Assembly (NCBI GenBank): GCA_011523245.1
Contig: WTHG01000249.1
Coordinates: 1-6,437, forward strand
Direction: 5' to 3'
From: Verrucomicrobiales bacterium
GTDB taxonomy: Bacteria > Verrucomicrobiota > Verrucomicrobiia > Limisphaerales > UBA1100
DNA length: 6,437 nucleotides
Shown: positions 1-5,518 of the stretch, piece after piece
How the letters are laid out: each line of letters begins with the position of its first letter
How positions within the stretch are numbered: the first letter of the stretch is position 1
The notes under the pieces: generated by a model
Told to the model about the DNA's origin: nothing
The model's input: only the letters and a program-made list of their open reading frames with translations
Database searches by the model: none
Translations under genes and position numbers: made by a program

Positions 1-17
1 ATATTGATCAACTCCAT

Positions 18-45
18 TTGACACTTTAAGGTTGGTCGTTAGGGT
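18..45 (+). promoter_or_regulatory. Possible promoter upstream of the CIA30-domain gene
   Basis: A perfect -35 hexamer TTGACA lies at 18-23. The best -10 candidate at 16-nt spacing is TAGGGT (40-45), which matches the consensus at only three of six positions. Transcription from it would begin almost at the ATG at 54 and leave little or no leader, which conflicts with using the AGGG at 41-44 as a ribosome binding site. A short inverted repeat, ATCAAC (7-12) and GTTGAT (44-49), flanks the element but could be chance. The sequence left of position 1 is missing, so another promoter may lie there. Confidence 0.25.
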
Positions 46-53
46 TGATATTT

Positions 54-638
54 ATGAAAAATCATACGGCATCCTCCCTTTTAATATTTTTTGCAGTCGG
101 CTCAGTATTGTGGGCAGAAGACACACCAAACAAAAATCAGCTAAATCAAGATCCATTGGAGGATTTCCGCGGTGAAGATGTTGAGGAAAACTGGATGACA
201 GTGAATGACAACGTAATGGGAGGGCGCTCTAAAGGAGGGTTTTCTGTGAAAAGGGGTAAGCTGCTTTTTTCAGGTTCAACCAATACGAATGGCGGCGGGT
301 TTTCTTCCATCAGAATGAAACCTAGGGAAATGGATTTAGCCGGCAAAAAAGGCGTAGTAATTCGTTTCAAGGGGGATGGTCGTACCTACAAGTTTGATGC
401 CCGCATGGGGAGAAGCTCCATAGCTCATAGGGCGGATTTCAAAACTGAAGCTAATCCCAAGGGATGGCAGACAGTGCAAATTCCTTTTGCTGACCTAACA
501 GCAACTTGGCGAGGTATGCGATTACCTCCTGAGCGGGCCAAGCTGGATGTGGAAAAAATCAGCGGTATGGGCTTCATGATTTACGATAAAAAAGATGGCC
601 CATTCGAACTCAAAGTTGATTGGATAAAGACTTATTAA
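54..638 (+). CDS. Exported CIA30-domain protein (complex I intermediate-associated protein 30 family)
   Basis: Encodes 194 residues. Residues 1-21 form a signal peptide: a short basic start (MKNH), a hydrophobic core SLLIFFAVGSVLW, and a likely cleavage after Ala21 (LWA/ED), so the mature protein is predicted to be periplasmic or secreted. Residues about 37-192 match the CIA30 (PF08547-type) domain: the hallmark VNDNVMGGRS at 50-59, NGGGFSSIR at 79-87, a KGDGRTYKFDAR strand at 106-117, GWQTVQIPFADLTATWRG at 137-154, and GMGFMIYDKKDGPFEL at 171-186. This is a jelly-roll, galactose-binding-like fold. Eukaryotic members assist complex I assembly; the role of bacterial exported members is unknown, and I assign no substrate. 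I chose ATG 54 over the in-frame TTG at 45 because AGGG at 41-44 is 9 nt upstream of it and the signal peptide starts cleanly there. The gene is clearly less GC-rich than asnS. Confidence 0.85.
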   Translation: MKNHTASSLLIFFAVGSVLWAEDTPNKNQLNQDPLEDFRGEDVEENWMTVNDNVMGGRSKGGFSVKRGKLLFSGSTNTNGGGFSSIRMKPREMDLAGKKGVVIRFKGDGRTYKFDARMGRSSIAHRADFKTEANPKGWQTVQIPFADLTATWRGMRLPPERAKLDVEKISGMGFMIYDKKDGPFELKVDWIKTY

Positions 639-699
639 TCATCAGCGCTAGCAGTTTTTGTGGGTTGTGCCCTGAGCCATGAGGAAATAGATTCCCTCG

Positions 700-1527
700 G
701 TGACGGTTCAAAAAAAGCTCAGTGCATTACTCCTGTTTCTCTCCCTAGCAAACTCCCTGTTTTCACAGGATACAAAGAAAGAGTTTGATCGGAGCCCTCA
801 GAACATCGGTTCAGTGTTGGTATTTGCAGGCACGGGCTGGTACCGGCACCCGGAAGTAGCGGCGATCAGTGGATGGCTGGCGCGGCAGGCTCCGGCGTTG
901 AAGATGCAGGTGGATGTCTCCGAAAACCCGCACGATCTCCTGACCATTTTGCCGAAGTACAAGGTGCTGGTGCTTAATAATAACACGGAATTAACAGCGA
1001 TATTGGATGCCCGGCATCAGGCGGCTGTGCGGGATTGGTACCTAAAAGGGGGCGGCATCGTGGCCCTGCATGCCGCGTTGGTGAGACAGACCGAATGGAA
1101 ATGGTTTAACGATTTGGCTGGTTGTGATTTCGACAGCGATTCGGAATACCTCGAGGCTCGTGTGGTCGTGGATCCGAAAGCCAAGGACCACCCGACCGTG
1201 CGCGGGCATGGGATGAGTTTTAGGTATAAGGCGGACTGGACCAATCACGATCGAACGGTCACCGGTCTTAAGGGGTTTCAAGTGCTGTTGCGGGTGGACG
1301 AATCGAGCTACGATCCGGTGCGCGATTATTTCAAAACACGCGGAGGCAAAGCGATGGGCAAAGACCATCCGATTGCCTGGCTGCATACCAATGACGGCGG
1401 CCGCTTTTTTTACACCGAGCTGGGGCATGACGTGCGTTCACTCAATACGCCGTTCGGCCGCCAGCATGTTAATGAAGCCATTCGCTGGGCCGCCGGGTTG
1501 GCGCCTTTGAGCAAGGTCGGAAAGTAG
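700..1527 (+). CDS. Exported ThuA-like domain protein
   Basis: Encodes 275 residues from a GTG start. Residues 1-23 are a signal peptide (KK at 5-6, hydrophobic core LSALLLFLSLANSLF, cleavage near SQ/D), predicting a periplasmic protein. The rest is a ThuA-type domain (PF06283-like, class I glutamine amidotransferase fold): SVLVFAGTGWYRHPE at 38-52, YKVLVLNNNTE at 87-97, the family-typical GGGIVALHAAL at 117-127, EYLEARVVVDPKAKDHP at 149-165, KDHPIAWLHTNDGGRFFYTELGHD at 221-244, and a C-terminal RQHVNEAIRWAAG. ThuA was named from rhizobial trehalose use, and the family is numerous in Planctomycetota and Verrucomicrobiota, where it tends to accompany sugar-processing enzymes; the substrate here cannot be read from sequence. 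The only upstream in-frame ATG (679) meets TAG after three codons. GTG 700 has GAGGAAA at 681-687 as a somewhat distant ribosome binding site, so the exact start is uncertain. It lies 61 nt after the CIA30-domain gene. Confidence 0.85.
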   Translation: MTVQKKLSALLLFLSLANSLFSQDTKKEFDRSPQNIGSVLVFAGTGWYRHPEVAAISGWLARQAPALKMQVDVSENPHDLLTILPKYKVLVLNNNTELTAILDARHQAAVRDWYLKGGGIVALHAALVRQTEWKWFNDLAGCDFDSDSEYLEARVVVDPKAKDHPTVRGHGMSFRYKADWTNHDRTVTGLKGFQVLLRVDESSYDPVRDYFKTRGGKAMGKDHPIAWLHTNDGGRFFYTELGHDVRSLNTPFGRQHVNEAIRWAAGLAPLSKVGK

Positions 1528-1566
1528 ATGCTTGCCACCCGCATCGGGCTACTCCACCTTTTGTTT

Positions 1567-1896
1567 ATGAAACAATTTTTGTCCATCCTCTGTGTGGCGT
1601 TGTTGGCGGGTTGCGTGGTGATTCCAAGCAAACAGATTTCCTTCAACGACATCAAAATTGGCATGCCCAAGGAAGAGGCCGTGAAGATTCTAGGCAAACC
1701 CGGTTGCGTATCCGCCAAAGGAAACGTTGAGCATCTCTATTACAATGAATCGGCTTTTTACATCGGCGTTTTCGGTGTGGGCAAAGTTCGGGACCGGGAC
1801 CGCGAATATGAAATGCGGTTGGTCGACGACAAGGTTGTATCTTTCGGTGAAGTGGGTGAATACCTCGAAGGCAGCGAGCCGGAAGAGGACAATTAA
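1567..1896 (+). CDS. Small lipoprotein with SmpA/OmlA (BamE-like) motif
   Basis: Encodes 109 residues from ATG 1567. Residues 1-16 form a lipoprotein signal: MKQFLSILCVALLAGC, with lipobox L-A-G-C and lipidation at Cys16. This predicts an envelope protein anchored in the inner or outer membrane. The segment FNDIKIGMPKEEAVKILGKPG (about residues 24-44) has the helix-hairpin pattern I-x-x-G-M-x-x-x-x-x-x-x-I-L-G-x-P of SmpA/OmlA/BamE-like domains. The following LYYNES...YEMRLVDDKVVSF fits the beta-sheet half, and the tail is acidic (EPEEDN). Known BamE assists outer-membrane protein assembly, but many unrelated small lipoproteins share this fold, so BamE identity is not claimed. An in-frame ATG at 1528, directly after the ThuA gene's stop, would add 13 residues and spoil the signal peptide, although it would allow translational coupling. 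Neither start has a good ribosome binding site. The stop overlaps that of convergent asnS. Confidence 0.75.
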   Translation: MKQFLSILCVALLAGCVVIPSKQISFNDIKIGMPKEEAVKILGKPGCVSAKGNVEHLYYNESAFYIGVFGVGKVRDRDREYEMRLVDDKVVSFGEVGEYLEGSEPEEDN

Positions 1897-3317
1897 AAAG
1901 AGGCTGAGCGGGGCGTTCTCGGGAACGGAATCACATCGCGCACATTGGCCATGCCGGTGGCGTAGATGAGCGTGCGTTCGAAGCCGAGGCCGAAGCCGGC
2001 GTGGGGGACGGTGCCGTATTTGCGCAGGTCGCGGTACCACCAGTAATCGGCCTTGTCCAAATTCATCTCGTCGAGACGCGCGTCGAGCACGTCGAGGCGT
2101 TCCTCGCGTTGGGAGCCGCCGATGATCTCGCCGATGCCGGGTGCCAGCACGTCCATCGCAGCGACAGTTTTGCCGTCGTCGTTCATGCGCATGTAAAACG
2201 CCTTGATGTCTTTCGGATAATTCATCACCACCACCGGCCGGCCGATGTGTTCCTCGGTGAGCCAGCGTTCGTGTTCGCTCTGCAGGTCCATGCCCCATTT
2301 TACGGGGTACTCAAATTTGTGCCCATCGGCCACGGCCTTTTCGAGACGCGAAATGGCGTCGGTGTAATCCATGCGCTCAAAGCTGGCATCGACAAATTTC
2401 TCGAGCCGCTCAATACAGCCCTTGTCCACGCGTTGCTGGAAGAACGCCATGTCATCGCCTCGCTCATCGAGCAGTGTACGGAAAATGCTCTTCAAGAAAT
2501 TTTCGGCCAAATCGGCGTCATCAGAGAGATCTGCAAAGGCGATCTCTGGCTCGATCATCCAGAACTCCGCAAGATGCCGTGAGGTGTTAGAATTTTCCGC
2601 GCGAAAGGTCGGCCCGAAGGTGTATACCTTGCTCAAGGCTAGACAGTAGCTTTCCACGTTGAGTTGGCCGGACACGGTGAGGTTGGTTTCTTTGCCAAAA
2701 AAATCCTGTGCAAAATCAATCGCGCCCGCCTCCGTGCGCGGCAGGTTTTCCAGATCCAGCGTGCTCACGCGGAACATCTCGCCCGCGCCCTCGCAGTCGC
2801 TGCCGGTCACAATTGGCGTGTGAACCCAGTAGAATCCGTTCTCGTGGAAATATCGATGAATGGCATTTGCCACGCAATGCCGCACGCGGGCCATTGCGGA
2901 AAAGGCGTTTGTGCGAACGCGCAAATGCGCTTGCTCACGCAGGTACTCGAAGGTGTGCCGCTTGGCCGGCATGGGATAAGTTTCGGGATCTTCCACCATG
3001 CCTACCGCCTCAATGCGCGCGGCCAACAGCTCGACGCTCTGGCCTTTACCCTCCGATGCAACCACCTCGCCTTCGGCAATAAGCGAACAGCCAGTAGTCA
3101 GATTCTGTACTTCAGTGGCATAATTCTCTAGTTCACCCGGCGCCACCACCTGCACAGGTTCGAAGCAGGAGCCGTCGTGTAGTTGCACAAAAGACAGGCC
3201 CGCTTTGGAGTCGCGCCGTGTACGTACCCAGCCACGAAGTCGTACCCTATCGCCCACCACCACGCCATCCTGCGCCAGCAATGCCGCCACAGAAACCAGC
3301 CGGGAATCCTCGTTCAT
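1893..3317 (-). CDS. asnS: Asparaginyl-tRNA synthetase
   Basis: Encodes 474 residues, close to the usual bacterial AsnRS length (E. coli, about 466). It charges tRNA-Asn with asparagine using ATP in the cytoplasm. An N-terminal OB-fold anticodon-binding domain covers about 22-105 (RVRLRGWVRTRRDSK, LSFVQLHDGS). The class II catalytic core follows: motif 1 around HTPIVTGSDCEGAGEMF (166-182), motif 2 FRAENSNTSRHLAEFWMIEPE (238-258), and motif 3 GFGLGFERTLIY (441-452). The insert LDLENLPR...DFFGKETNLTVSGQL (187-219) is characteristic of bacterial AsnRS rather than AspRS, as is the C-terminal NVRDVIPFPRTPRSASF. The protein is complete, with no missing key motif. The ATG at 3317 has no obvious Shine-Dalgarno sequence, but the OB-fold begins at a normal distance from it. 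The gene is markedly GC-rich compared with both flanks. It converges on the lipoprotein gene with a 4-nt overlap. Confidence 0.97.
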   Translation of the reverse strand: MNEDSRLVSVAALLAQDGVVVGDRVRLRGWVRTRRDSKAGLSFVQLHDGSCFEPVQVVAPGELENYATEVQNLTTGCSLIAEGEVVASEGKGQSVELLAARIEAVGMVEDPETYPMPAKRHTFEYLREQAHLRVRTNAFSAMARVRHCVANAIHRYFHENGFYWVHTPIVTGSDCEGAGEMFRVSTLDLENLPRTEAGAIDFAQDFFGKETNLTVSGQLNVESYCLALSKVYTFGPTFRAENSNTSRHLAEFWMIEPEIAFADLSDDADLAENFLKSIFRTLLDERGDDMAFFQQRVDKGCIERLEKFVDASFERMDYTDAISRLEKAVADGHKFEYPVKWGMDLQSEHERWLTEEHIGRPVVVMNYPKDIKAFYMRMNDDGKTVAAMDVLAPGIGEIIGGSQREERLDVLDARLDEMNLDKADYWWYRDLRKYGTVPHAGFGLGFERTLIYATGMANVRDVIPFPRTPRSASF

Positions 3318-3380
3318 GTGCGGAGAATACCGCGCGGAAGGCTCAGGAGTCCAAGGTAAGTTTTGCGCACGGTATAATTC

Positions 3381-3407
3381 AGTATATCAGATTCAAAATA
3401 TTGTTGA
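3381..3407 (-). promoter_or_regulatory. Possible asnS promoter
   Basis: Read on the minus strand, TATACT (3386-3381) matches the -10 consensus at five of six positions. TCAACA (3407-3402), 15 nt upstream, matches the -35 consensus at four of six. Transcription would begin roughly 55-60 nt before the asnS ATG. The short spacer and weak -35 make this tentative. The AT-rich setting between GC-rich genes raises the chance of random matches. Confidence 0.3.
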
Positions 3408-3416
3408 GCCTAATGC

Positions 3417-3438
3417 GGAATGAATGATTTTACATTCC
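3417..3438. repeat. Inverted repeat GGAATG-N10-CATTCC
   Basis: Perfect 6-bp arms (3417-3422 and 3433-3438) flank a 10-nt AT-rich loop. It lies about 100 nt upstream of the asnS start and just upstream of the candidate asnS promoter. No T-run follows on either strand, so an intrinsic terminator is unlikely. It could be a protein-binding site or chance. Confidence 0.4.
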
Positions 3439-3470
3439 TTAAGTTATTGATCCATTGGGGCCCCAGGAAG

Positions 3471-3483
3471 TGAGATCTTCTCA
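3471..3483 (-). repeat. Short hairpin TGAGA-TCT-TCTCA at the micro-ORF stop codon
   Basis: Perfect 5-bp arms with a 3-nt loop (3471-3475 and 3479-3483) include the TGA stop (3483-3481) of the small minus-strand gene. A second palindrome, TGGGGCCCCA (3456-3465), follows in the transcript direction. Neither is followed by a U-run, so together they may stabilise a 3' end but do not form a standard terminator. Confidence 0.35.
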
Positions 3484-3567
3484 CATTAATATAATGCATC
3501 CAACGCAGATTGTGACAGTCAGTGCTGTTAGTGCAGCGAAGATGTAGTCGATTGGTCCAGCTTTCAT
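3481..3567 (-). CDS. Putative 28-residue single-pass membrane micropeptide
   Basis: A short open frame reads from ATG (3567-3565) to TGA (3483-3481), giving 28 residues. The N-terminus MKAGPIDY carries one Lys and one Asp. Residues 9-28 (from IFAALTAL to CIILM) are uninterrupted hydrophobic or small residues without a charge, long enough to span a membrane once, and include a Cys-Val-Gly-Cys (21-24). The positive-inside rule suggests a cytoplasmic N-terminus. The start is preceded by GGAGGA (3580-3575) at 7-nt spacing, one of the best ribosome binding sites in the window. An upstream in-frame ATG (3582-3580) would add five residues (MEDKN) but overlaps this site, so the inner ATG is preferred. 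I do not recognise a family; it resembles none of KdpF, CydX or MetS as I recall them. It is divergent to the LysR gene. Short length means chance cannot be excluded. Confidence 0.5.
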   Translation of the reverse strand: MKAGPIDYIFAALTALTVTICVGCIILM

Positions 3568-3574
3568 ATTCTTA

Positions 3575-3580
3575 TCCTCC
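3575..3580 (-). promoter_or_regulatory. Strong Shine-Dalgarno sequence for the micropeptide
   Basis: GGAGGA on the minus strand ends 7 nt before the ATG at 3567-3565. The match to the anti-SD core and the spacing are near optimal, whereas several neighbouring large genes have weak or no SD. It decides the start in favour of the inner ATG. Confidence 0.55.
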
Positions 3581-3605
3581 ATGGTCTAAACGTAAGCTTG
3601 TCGTG

Positions 3606-3627
3606 TGCCAATTTCATCAGGTTGGCA
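3606..3627. promoter_or_regulatory. Dyad TGCCAA-N10-TTGGCA, candidate operator between divergent genes
   Basis: Perfect 6-bp inverted arms (3606-3611 and 3622-3627) are separated by 10 nt, about one helical turn plus arm length, as expected for a dimeric DNA-binding protein. The dyad sits in the 88-nt gap between the micropeptide start (3567) and the LysR start (3656). LysR regulators often bind partially palindromic sites in such divergent regions and repress their own gene. The classic T-N11-A core is not obvious here, so assignment to this LysR is inference. Confidence 0.4.
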
Positions 3628-3655
3628 TGGTAATAGCTTTCATTGTTTTTCAATA

Positions 3656-4609
3656 ATGAATGAATTGAATTCATACGCTAATAACCCCTTGGATAGTCGC
3701 CAGTTACGGGCCTTTCTCATGCTATCGCGCATGGGTAGCTTCACGAAAGCAGCCAAAGAACTGCACCTTACACAGTCCGCTGTGAGTCATGCGATTAAAG
3801 CACTGGAAGAGGATGTGGGCTGTCGCCTTTTAGACAGAGTGGGGAAAAAGGTTCTGCTGACACAGGCGGGCGAACAGTTTTTCCAGCGTGTTGAAAAAAT
3901 CTTTTGCGAAATGATTATCGCGCGTACGGAGTTGGATCAACTCGGCGAATGGGGGCGGGGCCGTTTGCGCGTTGGCGCCAGTGCGGCCGCCTGTCAGTAC
4001 ATCCTGCCGTCGGTTCTCCGTGAGTTTAAAAAAGAGTTTCCTAAGTGCCGGTTAACCATTGAGCCAGGGGACACCAATGAGATCGTGGAATCGTTGCGCG
4101 CTAACGCGATCGATGTGGCTGTGACCCTGGAGCCAGAACGCGAACCAGACTTTGCCTTTTCACCATTGTTTACCGATGAACTGATGTTCCTCGTAAACCC
4201 CAAGCATCCTTGGGCTGAGGCTCGACGAGCCGTGCGGGTGGAAATCCCGCGTGAGCAGTACATCCTGTATTTTCGAAACAGCCGTACTTTTGAACAGATT
4301 GAGAACTATTTCCGAACCGAAAAAATGGCCATCAAATCCGTCATCGACATGGGCAGTATGTCCGCCATTAAGGAGCTGGTGAAGCTCGGTCTGGGTGTGA
4401 CCATCCTGGCACCGTGGGTGGCGCAAAATGAATTGACCAAAAAATCGCTGGTGGCCTTGCCGCTCGGTCGGCGTAAGCTTAAGCGCCAATGGGGTGTACT
4501 GTATTGGAAAGAGCGGCCGATGGGCTGGGCGGAGGATACTTTTATCAAGCTTTGCCAATCCGGTGCGCGACAATTCGCCGCTCGCCATGGACTCCGCGCG
4601 CACGTATAA
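3656..4609 (+). CDS. LysR-family transcriptional regulator
   Basis: Encodes 317 residues from ATG 3656, near the usual 300 of the family. The N-terminal winged helix-turn-helix spans about 13-73: LDSRQLRAFLMLSRMGSFTK, then AAKELHLTQSAVSHAIKALEEDVGCRLLDR, and LLTQAGEQFF. A linker helix (about 74-100) follows, then the periplasmic-binding-protein-like effector domain (about 103-300) beginning GRLRVGASAAACQYILPSVLREF and including DVAVTLEP, ELMFLVNPKHPW and GLGVTILAPWVA. It should bind DNA as a tetramer and respond to a small molecule that the sequence does not identify. A GTG at 3605 would add 17 residues without family resemblance and would place the dyad at 3606-3627 inside the gene, so ATG 3656 is preferred despite lacking a clear Shine-Dalgarno. 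The aldolase gene follows after 13 nt on the same strand, suggesting that it is co-transcribed or is a target. A short AATGAA/TTCATT inverted repeat (3639-3660) overlaps the start and could serve autoregulation. Confidence 0.93.
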   Translation: MNELNSYANNPLDSRQLRAFLMLSRMGSFTKAAKELHLTQSAVSHAIKALEEDVGCRLLDRVGKKVLLTQAGEQFFQRVEKIFCEMIIARTELDQLGEWGRGRLRVGASAAACQYILPSVLREFKKEFPKCRLTIEPGDTNEIVESLRANAIDVAVTLEPEREPDFAFSPLFTDELMFLVNPKHPWAEARRAVRVEIPREQYILYFRNSRTFEQIENYFRTEKMAIKSVIDMGSMSAIKELVKLGLGVTILAPWVAQNELTKKSLVALPLGRRKLKRQWGVLYWKERPMGWAEDTFIKLCQSGARQFAARHGLRAHV

Positions 4610-4622
4610 ACGGCGCGTTCTC

Positions 4623-5453
4623 ATGAAGGCGTATCGACTGAACCGATTGTTCAATGCGAAATCCGGCCGCTGCTTTGATGTGGCGGTGGATCACGGTTTT
4701 TTTAATGAGCGCAGCTTTCTGCAGGGCATTGAGAATCTCGATGCTGCGGTGCAGACCTTGGTGGATGCGAATCCGGATGCCATCCAGTTGACCGTTGGTC
4801 AGGCGCGCCTCTTACAGCAGATTCCCGGCAAACAAAAGCCCGCGCTCGTGTTACGCACTGATGTGGCCAATGTGTACGGTACTGATTTGCCTGATCACCT
4901 GTTTAGCCGCGTGATCGAAGATGCCTCCGAACAGGCCGTGCGGCTGGATGCCGCGTGTGTTGTGGTGAATCTCTTTCATATTCCCGGGGCACCGGAGGTC
5001 ACCGATGATTGCATCCAAAACATCCTGGACCTCAAACCACAGTGCGATGCGCTGGCCATGCCGCTGATGATCGAGCCGCTGGTGTTCAAGCCCAATGCCG
5101 AGGCCGGGGGCTATCAGGTGGATGGGGATTTGGGCAAGATTAAGCCGCTCGTCCGGCAAGCCTGCGAGCTGGGCGCGGATGTGATCAAGGCTGATCCCAC
5201 TGATAATCCGGATGATTACCATCAAGTCATTGAGATCGCCGGCGACATCCCCGTGCTCGTCCGTGGGGGGGGGCGCGTGAGCGATGAAGAGATTCTCCAA
5301 CGTACCCATGCCATCCTAGGGCAGGGTGCCCGTGGCATAGTTTACGGCCGTAACATCATCCAGCACGCCAACCCCGGCGGCATGACCCGCGCCCTAATGG
5401 CTTTGGTCCACGATGACGCCACACCGGAAGAAGCGGCTAAGCACCTGTCTTAA
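4623..5453 (+). CDS. Class I aldolase, DhnA/FbaB/LsrF-like (DeoC/FbaB superfamily)
   Basis: Encodes 276 residues, a single TIM barrel of the family including class I fructose-bisphosphate aldolase DhnA/FbaB and the AI-2 thiolase LsrF. Visible elements: FDVAVDHGF at 18-26, with the conserved strand-1 Asp23; ANPDAIQLTVGQARLL at 49-64; a central ACVVVNLFHIPG at 111-122; LMIEPLVFK at 148-156; and GADVIKADPTDN at 184-195, where Lys189 is the expected Schiff-base lysine. Phosphate-binding loops follow at VLVRGGGRVSDEEI (211-224) and GARGIVYGRNIIQH (235-248). The enzyme probably cleaves or forms a carbon-carbon bond on a phosphorylated sugar; fructose 1,6-bisphosphate is one candidate, not established. 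ATG 4623 gives a typical N-terminus, while ATG 4587 would add 12 residues and overlap the LysR gene by 23 nt. Neither has a strong ribosome binding site. Proximity to the LysR gene suggests shared transcription or control. Confidence 0.88.
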   Translation: MKAYRLNRLFNAKSGRCFDVAVDHGFFNERSFLQGIENLDAAVQTLVDANPDAIQLTVGQARLLQQIPGKQKPALVLRTDVANVYGTDLPDHLFSRVIEDASEQAVRLDAACVVVNLFHIPGAPEVTDDCIQNILDLKPQCDALAMPLMIEPLVFKPNAEAGGYQVDGDLGKIKPLVRQACELGADVIKADPTDNPDDYHQVIEIAGDIPVLVRGGGRVSDEEILQRTHAILGQGARGIVYGRNIIQHANPGGMTRALMALVHDDATPEEAAKHLS

Positions 5454-5465
5454 AGGCGGATTTCT

Positions 5466-5494
5466 TTGACCTTTTTTCCTAAAACCCGTAGGTT
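5466..5494 (+). promoter_or_regulatory. Possible secA promoter
   Basis: TTGACC (5466-5471) matches the -35 consensus at five of six positions. TAGGTT (5489-5494), after an exact 17-nt spacer, matches the -10 consensus at three of six. It lies in the 65-nt gap between the aldolase stop and the secA ATG and would give a leader of about 18 nt, containing the GAGG ribosome binding site at 5506-5509. The -10 is weak, so read-through from the aldolase gene is an alternative. Confidence 0.35.
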
Positions 5495-5518
5495 CCCCCG
5501 TTCCTGAGGCGATTCACA

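Larger units (their letters stand above)
3318..3480. other. AT-richer intergenic region upstream of asnS
   Basis: I see no convincing protein-coding gene here. The region contains the candidate asnS promoter (3381-3407), an inverted repeat at 3417-3438, a 10-bp palindrome TGGGGCCCCA at 3456-3465, and the left arm of a short hairpin at 3471-3483. Open frames on the plus strand are extensions of frames antisense to asnS and lack family resemblance. It is the 5' region of asnS on the minus strand and the 3' region of the micro-ORF at 3481-3567, also on the minus strand, so the two could lie on one transcript. Confidence 0.5.

Noticed and set aside
639..699. Terminator between the CIA30-domain and ThuA-like genes
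   Set aside because: A T-run (654-659) is present, but the preceding GCGCTAGC region does not form a stable hairpin with a loop, so co-transcription remains possible.
1042..1428. 128-residue minus-strand open frame
   Set aside because: Antisense to the ThuA-like gene, whose own frame carries the conserved motifs.
1690..2298. 202-residue open frame on the minus strand overlapping the lipoprotein and asnS
   Set aside because: It is a shadow of asnS in another frame on the same strand. Its product is arginine- and histidine-rich, low in complexity and unlike any family, while the asnS frame carries all class II motifs.
2001..2582. 193-residue plus-strand open frame
   Set aside because: Antisense to asnS, with no SD and no family resemblance. 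Long antisense frames are common opposite GC-rich genes.
3373..3378. Perfect TATAAT on the plus strand
   Set aside because: No -35 element at 16-18 nt spacing (the sequence there reads close to TCCAAG), and no plus-strand gene starts soon after. AT-rich intergenic DNA yields such hexamers by chance.
3584..3612. TTGGCA-N17-TAGACC on the minus strand as promoter of the micropeptide
   Set aside because: The spacing is right, but the start site would fall within the GGAGGA ribosome binding site, and -10 matches only three of six positions. The true promoter is probably elsewhere.
4160..4654. 164-residue minus-strand open frame
   Set aside because: Antisense to the LysR and aldolase genes, without domain signal.
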